Below are positions 50,110-62,699 of a DNA stretch of 64,000 bases, piece after piece (positions within the stretch are counted from its first letter, which is position 1; the number at the start of each line of letters is the position of its first letter). Made by a program: the position numbers and the translations under genes. Origin of the DNA: Cryptomeria japonica (lineage: Eukaryota > Streptophyta > Pinopsida > Cupressales > Cupressaceae); contig NC_081414.1 of NCBI RefSeq assembly GCF_030272615.1, positions 341,236,717 to 341,300,716 on the forward strand. Reading direction: 5' to 3'. The notes below the pieces were generated by a model. It was not told where the DNA came from. It worked only from the letters and a program-made list of their open reading frames with translations, and searched no databases.

Positions 50110-51566
50110 TTTTATTTAAATGAGACGGGGGGGGGGGGGGGGGGGGTGAATCAAATAAACTCACAATGCAGTGATCTCATCAGATTCAACCTCGGTAGAA
50201 CTTACTTGATATGCAACTATCACTGTAAATCATTCAAACTCTTAAATTGATAAACTTGAAACAACAAAACACATTTAACACCAGATTTAATGTGGAAACC
50301 CAAATAGGGAAAAACCACTGTGGTATTTCGGACCCATTAAGAAAATATACTCTTCTAGAGTATGATTGGTTAAAAGCCAATCCTGTTAAAGATTACATAA
50401 ACACATTTCTAGATGTGACCTAGTCAAGGGATTTCCCTCAGATCTATCAAAATCTTGCACTTTGTTAGAAGTGACCTTGTCAAAGGATTTCAAACACTCA
50501 TTCAGAATGTTACCTTGCTAGAGGATTTACAAACAAGACTATTAGGTCCACTTGGTTAAGATATTTCCTGTCACCTACAAAATAAATAACGGTAATAAAA
50601 TATATCTGCAACTTCACATCTGAAATGTTAAAGAAGACTCTATGTGCTCAAAATAATCTTGTCATAAGACTTATCTTCCTCCTTGTTGGGCTTTTGAATC
50701 TGTTTATCAATTAGATCTCCAATCTTCTGTACTCGGTAACCACCTCTATAGTATCACTGCTATGCTATTTGCCTGCATCTTTTGTTCATCAACTTTTCCT
50801 TATTTATAAGAAATTCCAAACCTCTTAATCTCCTTAATCACATTTCCCATGATTAATCTTAGCCATCGGATCTTCAAAATTGACTAGGTTCATTGAATCC
50901 TTTGAACTGAAAAACATTTTCTATTGCCTTGGTACTTGTGCTCGGTTATGACCGTTCAATTTGCACTATAGAACCAACTCTTGAATTTTCATTGCCGTTG
51001 ATCCTTAACAAACTTCTTGCACGACATTCCAATCTCCTATAGATCTCCAGCTCATTGGCATCCTTCATTTAATAATGTATTTATTCATCCAATGCATTCT
51101 GTTACTACTCGGTTGATACTCGGTAAATACTGGACTTTACTCGGTAGACATTCTTTCTACTTTAACCAACTCTGATAACCTTGGTGTTTATCGACTAGCT
51201 CCTTGCTCGATAAAATAGAACGGTATCAAGCTTTTACTCATTCTGATGCATGAAATCTTTTCTCCTTCATATTCAGTCTTAGAATACATATATATAGGAT
51301 ATCAAAACAATCAAAATAAAATAATCTCATCACTGTCTAACTCGGTAATAGTTTCCCATTGAATAACTTATTACTCCCCTTCATTTTCACATTCTTTCTA
51401 TGTCACTTACCAACATCTTTATACTCATCAAAACATACTTTTTAAGATATGGCAACATCATACTGAATCAGAAAATCAATTGCTTGACATCAATGACAAA
51501 ATAATATTATTAAGACAGTAATCATCCTTCATCAATTATATCAACAAACTTAATGTAATGCCAACA
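50110..51566 (-). repeat. Copia B 5' LTR
   Basis: 1457 bp, partner of 20684-22149. It contains an uninterrupted G20 run at 50127-50146 near its downstream end, which may be a sequencing or slippage artefact. Confidence 0.9.
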
Positions 51567-53115
51567 AGGACACCATATGACCTCTAACAAAACCATATGA
51601 CCCCTTAGGACACTATATGACCCTCAAGACAAAATATGACCCCTTAAGACACCATATGACCCCTTAGAACACCATATGACCCACTAGGACACCATGTGAC
51701 CCATTTTAACATCATAGTACACGACATGACACCTTAGGACACCATGTGACCCCTTAGGACCACATGATGTCCTAAGGGGTCATTTGGTGTTCTAACACAT
51801 GTCAGCCCCCTTAGGATCCCATAGGAACCTTAACAGGGCCATATGACCCCTTAGGACAAAATGATGTCCTAATGGGTTATATGGTGTCCTAAGGGGTCAT
51901 ATGGTGTTCTAACAGATCTATGTCCCCTTAGGACCCCATATGACCCCTTAGGAGACCATATGACCCCTTAGGACCATATGATGTGCTAATGGATCATAAG
52001 GTGTCCTAAGGGGTCATATGATTTTCTAGCACATGTGTGGCCTCTTAGGACCCCTAACGACACCATATGACTCATTAGGACACTATATGACCCTCATGAC
52101 ACAATGTGGCCACTTAGGACCCCATATGACCCCTCAGGACATCACATGACCCCTTAGGACACCATATGACCCCTTAGGATGACATGATGTCCTAAGGGGT
52201 CATATGGTGTCCTAAGGGATCCTATGGTGTTTTAACACATGTGTGGCCCCTTAGGACCCCATATGAACCCTAAAAACACCATATGGCCTCTTAGGACATC
52301 ATGTGGTTCTAAGGGGTAATATGGTGTCCTAAGGGGTAAGGGGTCATGTTGTGTAGTACGATGTTAAAATGGGTCATATTGTGTTATGAGGGGTCATATG
52401 GGGTCCTACGTGATCATATGGGGTCCTAAGTAATCATATGGGGTCTTAAGGAGTCATATGATGTTTTGAGGGGCATATAGTGTCCTAAGGGGTCATATGG
52501 TGTCGTCAGAGGTCATATGGTGTCTTAAGGGGTCATATGGTGTTATTAGAGGTTGTTTGGGATCCTAAGGGGCCACCCATGTGTTAGAACACTATATGAC
52601 CCCTTAGGACACTATATGATCCAATATGACACCAGAAGACCCCTTAGGACCACATGATGTCCTACGGGGTCATATGATGTCCTAAGGGATTATATGGTGT
52701 CTTGAGGGGTCAGATGAGGTCCTAAGGGGTCATATGGTGTTGTTAAGGGTCATTTGGGGTACCAAGGGGCCACATGTGTTAGAACACCATATGCCCCCTT
52801 AGGACACCATATGACCCTTTATGAAAGCATATTATCCTAAGGGGTCATATGGTGTCCTAAGGGATAATGTCATGTATTGGGATGTTTAAAGGGGTCATAT
52901 GGTGTCCTAAGGGGTCATGTTGTGTACTAGGATGTTAGAAGAGGTCATATGGTGTGATGAGGGGTCATATGGTGTTGTTAGGGGTCATATGGTGTCCTAA
53001 GGGGTCATATGGTATCATTAGGGGTCATATGGGGTCCTAAGGTGCCACACATGTGTTAGAACACCATATGACCCCTTAGGACATTATGTGGTGTGAAGGG
53101 TTCATATGGTGTCCT
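51567..53115. repeat. Orientation-switching minisatellite, right block 1
   Basis: Same ~20-bp unit as the left block, in both orientations. The right TSD of copia B (AGGAC, 51567-51571) is its first five bases. Confidence 0.93.
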
Positions 53116-53132
53116 TGTTGTCATTTTTAGAT

Positions 53133-54551
53133 TGTTGGCATTTTGCATATAGATTGCATTAATGATATATTAACATTGATGTCAATTGAACCGGTGAATG
53201 ATATTCATGATATTGCTGATGTTATTATTGTTATTGCTATTGTCTTGTAACCAGTATGAAAAACTTTAAGGAAGATGTTGTAAACCGGTATATGGTAGTT
53301 TGTAAGATGAACCGGTGTAAAGGGTTAAACCTTTCTATGTTATGTAACTGGTAAACCCTACCGTTTGTTTTCTGTTAAACCCTAATTGATCGAGTTTGTT
53401 GGTTTAAGATCTAACATTGAGTGGTAATGATGGAGACACATATGATCATTGTATGATGATAAGTTCAGATTGATTTGGAGCATTTGTTTGTTATCTTGGA
53501 AAGGAGAAAAGTGGATTGCATCTAATGCATAGCGCGTGATGAGTTACAAAGTCCGATGAAGTGGTGATCATGGAGCGGTTGGAATTTTCTTGATTAATAT
53601 GAAGAGATTGTTATATTTCTAAGGGTCAAAATTGTACCGACTTGTGTGTAATCTTGATGATGAGAATTAGGTTTTTGTTGTGTTACTGACCTAGTTGATT
53701 TGTATTTAAGGTTGATGATATTGTTTTGTTAAGTGCTAGCAAAGTTGACAAGATTGGCAAAAACCAGTTGAGTGTGTGGTTGCCTAACCGGTGGATGGAT
53801 CTATAGTTTGAGTAAAGGCAGATTGAAGCTTAAGAAGGATTTGATCAAACAGATCTAGTGCTATTTAGATAGATCAAGAAAACATGTTATTTTCTAACAA
53901 TTACAACAGAAATTGAAATCCCCTAACTAGGTAAGCTCTAACAAGCTTGGTTACTTTCTAAATCCTCTAACAAGGTAGTCCATTAGTTTGGATTCTCAAA
54001 TCCTCTAGCGAGGTTACTCCTAGCAGGGTATTGTGCTTTTCATCAAGGCATATTTGTAAATCCCTTAACCGAGTGATTCCTAACTAGAATTAGTTATTAA
54101 CATGACTTATTTTAAAAGCTTTAATAGGCTTGGATCCTAACAGGACAAACTTCAAAAGAGTTCAGATAGCTATCCTTGTGAGTCTCATATCACTGTGGTT
54201 TTTACCTATTTGGGTTTTCCATGTATAAATATTTGTGTCAAGTGGTGAATGCTTTTGTGGTTATGATCTTATTTTTTAATTTGATTAACTACTCTGATAA
54301 GGCATGATAATTGGAAGCATTGAGAGATGAATATGTTGACATATGATTAAGCATTTTTTATGTTTACAAGATTAAAGTTGTTTACTGTTAAGTTGTCATA
54401 ACAGTCAAACCGGTTGATGTTGGTTGATGTTGGTTGATGTTGAGTATTAATCTTGATAAGTGAAAGTTTACTTTGTGAGTTTGAATTTGAGTTTGGGAAT
54501 TAGTATCAATTTTTCAGTATACTGATTCACCCCCCTGTCTCAGTATTCTAC
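53133..54551 (+). mobile_element. Solo LTR of a copia B-related family
   Basis: 1419 bp starting TGTTGGCATTTTGC and flanked by TAGAT on both sides (53128-53132 and 54552-54556). It is plus-oriented and shares with the reverse-oriented copia B LTR the TGTTGGCAT start, TCTAGAGGATTT-like words and a final GATTCACCCCCC. No internal region is present, so it probably arose by recombination between two LTRs. The right boundary is less certain than the left. Confidence 0.72.
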
Positions 54552-54580
54552 TAGATACTTATTCTTTCATCATACCATTA

Positions 54581-55750
54581 GTCCTAATGGGTCAGATGGT
54601 GTCCTAACGGGTCATGTCATGCACTAGGATGTTAAAATGGATCATATGGTGTCCTAAGGGGTCATATGACGTCTTAAGGAGTCATATGGTGTCCTCAGGG
54701 GTCATATGGGTCATATGGTATCCCGAGAGTCATATAGTGTCATAAGGGGTTATATGGTATCGTTAGAGGTCATATGGTATCCTAAGGGGTCATATGTTGT
54801 TGTTAGCGATCATTGGGGGTCCTAAGGGGCCACATGTGTGTTAGAACACCATATGACCCCTTAGGATGCCATATGACCCATTAGGACATCATATGGTCCT
54901 AAGGGGTCATATGGTGTTGTTAGTGGTCCTAAGGGGTCCTAAGGGGCCACACATGTGTTAGAACACCATATGACCCCTTAGGACACCATATGACCCATTA
55001 GGACATCATAGTGTCCTAAGGGGTCATATGGTGTCGCTAGGGGTCATATGTGGTCCTAAGGGGCCACAAATCTATTAGAACACCATATGACCACTTAGGA
55101 CACCATATGACCCATTAGGACATCATTTGGCCCTAAGGGGTCATATGGTGTCGCTAGGGGTCATATGTGGTCCTAAGGGGCCACAAATCTGTTAGAACAC
55201 CATATGACCACTTAGGACACCATATGACCCATTAGGACATCATTTGGCCCTAAGGGGTCATATGGTGTCCTAAGGGGTCATATCACATACTAGGATGTTA
55301 AAAGTGGTCATATGATGTCTTGAGGGGTCATATGGTGTTGTTAGGGGACATATGGGGTACTAAGGGGTCCTAAAGGGCCATAGATGTGTTAAGACACCAT
55401 ATGACCTCTTAGGACATCATATTGTCCTAAGGGGTCATATGGTGTCCTAAGGGGTCATGTCATATATACCAGGATGTTAAAAAGAGTCATATGGTGTCCT
55501 AAGGAGTCATATAGGGTCCTAAGGAGTCATATGGTGTCCTAAGGGGACAAACATGTGTTAGAACACCATATGACCCCATAGGACATCATATGACCCCTTA
55601 AGACATCATATTGTCCTAAGGGGTCATGTCATGTACTTGGATGTTAAAAGGGGCCATATGGTGTCTTAAGGGATCATATGGTGTCTTGAGGGGTTATATG
55701 GTGTCCTAAGTGGTCATATGGTGTCATTAGGGGTCATATAGGATCCTAAG
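54581..55750. repeat. Minisatellite, right block 2, with ~117-bp higher-order unit
   Basis: The phrase CCTAAGGGGC starts at 54821, 54939, 55055 and 55172, so a larger unit of 116-118 bp is repeated here. Each contains 20-bp units in both orientations. Confidence 0.9.
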
Positions 55751-57213
55751 GGGAGGGAGAGGTGATGACTTAGAGAGGGGAGGGAGAGAGAAGATGAGAG
55801 AGGGAAGAACAAAGAGTAAGAGAGAGCCAAGTAGAGAGGGAGAGGTGGTTAGGGAGTGATTGAGATAGAGAGAGGGAAGAGGTAGATAGGTAAGGGAGAG
55901 GGAGAAGAAAATAAGATATATAAGTTCACAAAGAGAGAAAGAGGAGTAAGGAGGTGGAAAGGAAAGAATTAGAGATGAGAGAGATATAGAGGTGAGTGAT
56001 ATAGAGGCTAGGAAGAGAGAGGTGAGAGACCCAGGGTGGAAAGATAGAGGTGAGGGAGATAGAGGGGGAGAGAGATACAAAGAGGGAGTGGTAGAGAGGT
56101 AAAGATGGAGGGAATGAGAAAAATATGTATGGAGAGAGAGGCCGGGAGGGGGAGGTAGGGATGAAGAGAACAAATAGAGAGTGGAGATAAACAATAGGAG
56201 GAGAGGAGATATGGAGGGATGGAAGGATAGATATGGAGATAAGGAGGGAAGGTGAGAGAGAGAGGGAGAGAATATAGGAGAGACCTAGAGAGGGTAGAGA
56301 GAAGAGAGGGAGAGTAATAGGTCTAGATTTTATGGGAGATAAAGAGGTGATGGAAGAGATAAGTGAAGGAGAAAGTTCATAAAGGGATATGGGTAATATG
56401 TGATGGAGAGAGAGAGGTAGAGAGGAAGGGAGAGAACTAGAGAGAAGATAGATAGAGAGACAAGATATATAGAGGGTGAGAGAGGGGTTAAATACCTAGA
56501 TGGGAGAGAGAGGGGAGAGATGGATAAAGGGGCATAGAGATAGGTCCCTAATGAGACATGGATTGAGAGATGTAGAGGTGGAGAGGGAATGAGGGAGAAA
56601 CCTAGAAATTTGAGAGATGAGGGGAGAGAAAGTAGGAGGGAGAGGTGACGACCTAGACAATGGAGAGAGGGAATAGATAAAAGAACAAAGAGACAAGTAA
56701 GAGGGCATGGATGGAGAGGTAGACATGGAGGGAGTCAAAGACCTAGGGAATGAGGAGATAGATAGGTTTGGAGAGAGATAAAAGAGGGAGAGAGTTCATA
56801 AATGGATAGGGGTAAGGGGGAAGGGAGAGAAAGGTGGAGATAGAGGGAGAGGACTAGAGGGTGAACAATTAGATAGGTGAGAAACCTAGAGGAGGAGAGA
56901 GAGGTGGGTAATAATATAGGGAGGGAGAGGTAATGAGGTGAATAGGGAGGGAGGGTGAGACCTAGTTATGGGAAGAGAGAGGATATAGAGGGATAGGTAG
57001 TAACCAAGAGAATGGGGAGGGAGGAGAAATAAATAATAAGAGAATGACAAAGAATAAGAGAAAGGGAAGGAGTCAAGGATAGAAATGGGGTTAAGGAAGG
57101 AATGAAAGGTAGAGAGGGTGGGATATACCTAGAGAGTGGAGAGAGAAGTGAGAGAGATAAGAGAGGGAGAGAGATAGGTCTAGAGTTTGGGGAAGATAAA
57201 GAGAGTGAGATAC
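55751..57213 (-). repeat. Polypurine tract of the right arm
   Basis: About 1.46 kb almost wholly A and G on the plus strand, the inverted counterpart of 18118-19910. Minus-strand frames here (55727-56194, 56496-56738) are composition artefacts. Confidence 0.92.
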
Positions 57214-57835
57214 AAAGATTACTGAAATTTGCATGTTTGAAATTTTATATGATCCTCTAAAAACTAGAATCTACATTTTAACTCTTATAGAGCTAAAACC
57301 ACTCTCAAACATCTTGCCAATATATACATGAAATATAACTTAAATTATAAGAAAGGAAAAAGGCATATTGAAATGTGACTTATACTTAAATGTTATATTT
57401 CATGTATATATTCTCCTGCCAGGGTGGGTATAACTTGTGCCCAAGTTCAAAAATGTGCCAAGTTGAAAAATTGCATAATGAAAAGCATTTGGCGTGTGCC
57501 AAATTTGGTGCTTGCCAAATGCAAAAAATTGACTTTTTACATTTAGCGCTCGCCAAATGCAAAAAAATTGACTTTTCACATTTGGTGAGTGCCAAATTTG
57601 GTGCTCGCCAAACGTTTAAATTAAAAATTTTGAATTTGGCGAGCACCATATTCGACGCTCGCCAAATAGTTTTCATTGGAGAATACCAACCCTTTGGGTT
57701 GGATTTTCCTTTGGGTTGGATTTTCCTTGGGCATCCAACCTAAAGGTTTGGATGACCTTTTCATGCCAATGATGCATTTTTATGAAAAGATAAAAAGTGG
57801 CACCTTTTTGGTACCACAACTTGGTGCACATACCC
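57214..57835 (-). repeat. Right inverted arm, outer part
   Basis: The reverse complement matches 16818-16880 and 17590-18090, including CTTGGCACATTTTTGAAC and the block around CATGTATATATTGGCA. The end is the reverse complement of GGGTATGTGCACCAAG. Confidence 0.85.
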
Positions 57836-57849
57836 CACAAACAAAATAG

Positions 57850-60800
57850 ATTCAATGGAATGATTTACTACCAACATACATGATAATGTATTAGCATCGA
57901 TATACAAGATTCTTTGAAAAACAAAATATTATGCCACCTCCACTCACTTATATATTTTAATTAATATTAGTATTTTATTTTTAACTTTCACTACAACTAG
58001 GCCATTAACATCTAAACATAAAGTTGATTGCTTTCATAAACAAAAATAATAATAATATTTATTATTATTTTTTAAATATGATGTTTTAGGGGAGAGAATT
58101 CTTGTGAAAATGACATAAAAAAAATTCATTTACAATAAATAGTGAAGAAAAAATATGGACTCCTTAAAAAATATTGTGTTTTCAACAATGTACCTTGCTT
58201 TAAATATTTACTAAAAATATTTTGTTATTATTTTTTTTTTAATCCATGATCTAAAGTTTCAAGTTTACAATAAAAAGAAAAAATTATATTATAAATAAAG
58301 TGGAATCATATCTACCTCATTTTCTAAACATTTTAAAGTGCTTAACTAATAGTGTTGGTTTAAAACAAAAAAAAAACTAAATAAATTTTTTATTTAAAGG
58401 ATAGACATAAGCTATATATTAAAATTTTACTTTTGTTATTTTACCTCATTTTAATAACTCAAAACATACATGTCACTTATAGATGCTTCAAGTCAAAAGG
58501 ATAGACTAGTGTTGTCAATTTCCTTTATAAAAGTATGACATAATATCCAAGGCTTTACTTATGTTATTATAAGGTTAGGAGAAACTATTCCATTTCTATG
58601 ATTAATAATAAATTTCAAAATTATTTAGATGAAAAATAATAATTTTAATCTATTTTCAAATTTAAGAGATGTAAAATTACAAACTAATGGAAAGATGAAT
58701 ATTGCACTTTTACACTTTATTAATTGGCACATGTTATATGAGGGGCTTTAATGGAAAAGGGGGACATTTAGAGGATGCATGATCTGTGTGTGTGTGTGCG
58801 TGCATCATTAAAAGATTCTCTTTGTTTAATATTCTCAATTTTCAATTTTTTGGGATATGATATTATCATTTTGAAACATTTACCATTTCACTCCACCCCT
58901 TTCTACCACTGTAGTATTAGTATAATTCAAATAGTGTAAATGAGTATCAAAATTTCTTCTTGGAAGAAAAAAAAGAAAGAAATGATGACTTAAAATATCA
59001 ATCATGGGTGATTAAAAAATGTTGACTTGGGCTAGGGTCACTTGGCTAGTACTAGAGTTATGCCTTAAGTGGGACAAGACAAATCTCCATTAGATCTATA
59101 TACATGTTAATTAAGTGTTGAATTTTTTTGGTTGTATTGGGAGCTTTTATATTGTGTGATTTTTAGATTTGAGGAAAAGATTATAAATCATAGATTCTAC
59201 TTTCCATATATGTGTATTGAGAAATTCAATAACATTGAATATAAGATATGTAAGTTAAATATATAAGTTATCCTTCATGAAATAGATTAGTGGCTTCTTA
59301 TTTCACAAGAAAATAATCTATATGCTATGTTTAATGATGATTAGTCAAAGCTAGACAAGAAAATAAATGTTGTACCATATGATCGTGTCTTATAGATTTT
59401 TTCCTCTTGAATATTTTTAAGGAGACTAATACATACAAGATGTGGAAGATGATATGTTATATGTATCTAACCAAAAGTCTTACTATTAACTTATTTCTCA
59501 AAATATCATTATATTCATGAAAATAAAAGATGGTGATTTTATTATAAACTATTTGAATGTTTTTAATTTTATTTTAAGTTAGCTTGCTTCTCTAGATGTT
59601 AAGTGGAAGAGGAAGATAAATGTATTTTATTATTTCTCTTTACATAAATCAAACAAATCCACCCATGCACAAAGCACATCCACCCAACCAGGAGAAAATT
59701 CACCTAAAAATGGATTGAATCTTCCCAAGGATGAAAAATAACCAGGGGACTAAAAGGCTTAGGGAAAATCACTTGAATGTAGAGTGAATCCACACGAGGA
59801 TGAGAAAATCTAACCAAACATAGACAAAATCCACCCAAGAAAGGATTGATTTACTTGGATTGATTTTGATAAGAGATATTTAATATAAAGGGGAAAAATA
59901 GAAAAAAGGGGATGACTCAAACTAATAGTATGCACTGGTTGTAGTGAGAAGATATGCCAATTTGCATAAACCTAGATTATTCAGATATGATTAGTAGGGT
60001 AAATTGACAAATTTGAGTCCACTTAGAGTGGAATTTTTAGACTTAATCAAAATCAAGAAATCAAGTTGAATGAAATGGTATCTGAAATGAAACGAAACAG
60101 GATCTCGTTTCGCTCTAAAATCTTGAGCCTAAAAGCAAAATGGGATCTCGAGTCTAGATTTTCAAAATGGGATCTCGTTTAGTTTCACTCAAATCCCATT
60201 TAGTTTCAATCGGGGATCCCATTTTGAAAAAACAAGTATTATTTAAAAAAAAATGATTTCCAACTCATTTTTCAATAGAAGTGACCAAGCAAGCACTTAG
60301 GATCCCAATATATGGAATTTGACATCCGACCAATAGCCTCTCCAAGTAGGCTTTTCTTCATTATTTTAGTATTTACTATATTTTATTTTAAATTAAAAAA
60401 ATATAGTTTTGTAGTTAGGTTTATTAAAATTTTTTATTTTAGGCTTTAATAAAAATAGTTTATATTTTTTCATTTTTATATGCTTAGAATAGTTATGATA
60501 GTTTTTAAATATTTAAATTTTAGGATATAAAAAATTTTGTAAAATATTTTGTTTTGCATAATCATACAAGAACCAAAAATCAAAATGAAAACAAAAATAA
60601 AAACAAAAATCAACACATGATATCATCGTAAGAACACAACATGATACAATATATTTATCTAATGTGAATATGATACATACTACACAGATCAAATTCATCA
60701 CCTAGGACCTCTAGCTTAACAATTTAATCCAAATTTATGGAACCCTTAAGACATTCTTGATCATGGCCCCTTAAGCTATCATTTTACCTAGGAGATCTTA

Positions 60801-61600
60801 AACCATAGATCCTAGACTTACATTTATCTAATGTGATCATATGATATGTTTACTTTGGTCACATGATAGGGAGGCAACCTAGTTTACCATTAAATAGGTT
60901 TCTTTAATGGTTTGTTACTATCCCTTTCCGGGTTCCAAATCTACCCCTCTAGACTTCTAAGGGCTTCCCTACCATTTGTTTGCTTAACTCACTTTCCTCA
61001 ACCTCACAAAGTAAGCTTGTTCTCTAAATCCTTGTAGGGGTGAAGGACACACACATTCTTTCTCTCTTTGCAGAAATAACCCATCTTGTTTGGTTTAGCA
61101 AACTTTCCCCCTTTTATTACACAATGTCTAGGTTTCAGGGTTGTAGCCTTCTAGATCTTCTTCTAGTTCTTAGCAGTTCCTTCCCCTGCAAGTTATCTCT
61201 TTCCAATTACTGACACCTAGTCGTACTAACACCAAGCTTGCCTAGGCTTAGTATGTAGAAATGGCAATGGCCATTTCTTGGTTTCCTCCTACTGCTACTC
61301 TACTCTTACTGTACATTTTTGGCTCTTCCTAAAGAACTCCAATGGCCGTGTGGATCCCACGGTGGAGGTTCAAGACAAAGCCATATTTACACTATGAATT
61401 CAAAACAAAGAAATGAACAACAAAAAGGAAGCTTTAATTTATAGAACTGTAATGAAACTTAACAAAACAAAACAATACAATACTTAGTGATAAAAAAACT
61501 AGAAAAAAAGACTTCAATGTATTTCTTTAATGTTCCAATGTATCCAACCATACCACCTTTTACAAATTCCCATTGGGTATTTTTATACATTCCATCTGTC
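57850..61600. other. AT-rich spacer without recognisable genes
   Basis: Stops in all frames. Small features only: a (TG)n run near 58785-58800, an ATCCACCCA-type short repeat at 59650-59830, and repeated AAAATGGGATCTCG words at 60090-60200. Confidence 0.5.
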
Positions 61601-61639
61601 GTGAAACACAGATGATTAAAAACTAAAAAATAGTTTCAT

Positions 61640-62640
61640 AACGGTTCATCAACGTAGCCTCAAAACCTGGCTTTCGATGCCCGTTGTCGACTTTCCGTGC
61701 TTCGCACTTCCTATCAGGTCATCGGGAAGACTTCAAAACTTAACTTCCTATGACCGATGAAATTTTCTACCACTCACACTTTTCCCATTGAGCATTGGGA
61801 TAGCAAGAAATCCCTTCATCCCATAACCGATGCTTTCCTCCGCTTCCTGGGCATTTCCATTGGGTCATTGGGACTCCTCCAAACATGTTAGCTCGATCGT
61901 CTGATCTTTCTCACGTGGCACCCCTTGATTGGCTCCGAGGTCTCTGTCATGCCACCTTAGCACGACCTCTCCAACTTCCCATAATTATTCTTTGTTGTTG
62001 GGTCCCACCATGGTCACCAAATGATAGGGAATAAACTTCGTTCACCTCGCCATAGCAATATAGAGACAATCATCTGATCATCCAAACATTTCTCATTCAT
62101 TAACTTGCCTAAGCTTCTCTCTTGTCGGGCCCCACCTTGGTCGCCAAGTCAGGGGAGATAAACCTTGTGAACCTTGCCACAATGGTATAGAAAAAATCGT
62201 CCAATCATCTGGGACTTGCTCACTTGTCAATCGATCACATGAAGAAGGTTCCATCAGTGTAACATTAGATAGCTCCTTCTGATACCCGATGTCAACTTGG
62301 CAAGTGAAGGCAGTCTCATCGGGTTATTGGTGTAGGGTGAAACTACTCTCACCGATCTCTGGTACTTCATCCAGCGAATGCACTCCAAGCCAATGTTTTC
62401 CCATCGGGTCGTCGGGGTAACATGAAAATAATCCCGTCGATACCTGATAACAATACTCTGAGCCTATGTTTTCACATTGGGGCATTAGGGTAGCTTGAAT
62501 CCACTTCCGCTGATACTCGATACAACTACTCCAAATGTAGATGACCTCATCAGGGTAAGACTTTCCGATCAGGATACGTCTTGCTGATAAGGAAAATTTC
62601 AAGAAACTGCAACAAATGTCCAAACAAATGGACTAGAGCC
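61640..62640 (-). repeat. Repeat-rich 3' flank of the chromovirus, possible LTR region
   Basis: GC-richer than its surroundings. A block with GGTCGCCAA and GGGAGATAAAC at 62130-62215 is a diverged copy of 61996-62090, and CATCGGGT/TCGGG words recur through 61660-62600. It follows the chromovirus pol end on the minus strand. LTR boundaries could not be set. The 99-codon frame at 62324-62623 comes from these repeats. Confidence 0.5.
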
Positions 62641-62699
62641 AGTCCTTATGTATTTACATGGCCATTGGAAGGTCTCACAAGCCAAAATTGGTTAAGGGT

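Larger units (their letters stand above)
20684..51566 (-). mobile_element. Ty1/copia LTR retrotransposon B, split by a Tat element
   Basis: LTRs at 20684-22149 and 50110-51566, an exact 5-bp TSD, a PPT beside the left LTR, and gag-PR-IN-RT-RNase H on the minus strand. Without the 23.4-kb nested Ty3 element it is about 7.5 kb. A long LTR, SIRE-like pol motifs and the TGTTGGCAT terminus suggest a long-LTR copia lineage; the lineage is not settled. Confidence 0.93.
16818..57835. mobile_element. Large inverted-repeat structure with nested retrotransposons
   Basis: The left end (GGGTATTGCACCAAGTTG at 16818) and the right end (reverse complement ending at 57835) match. The two arms share, in the same inward order, this terminal block, a TTGG-rich block, a unique block around 17838-18090 / 57220-57440, 1.5-1.8 kb of polypyrimidine/polypurine DNA, and the minisatellite. 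Without the nested copia B and the solo LTR the structure would be about 8.7 kb. No transposase and no convincing target duplication were seen: the nine flanking bases agree at only five positions. It may be a foldback-type transposon, or two copies of one repeat facing each other. Confidence 0.6.
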
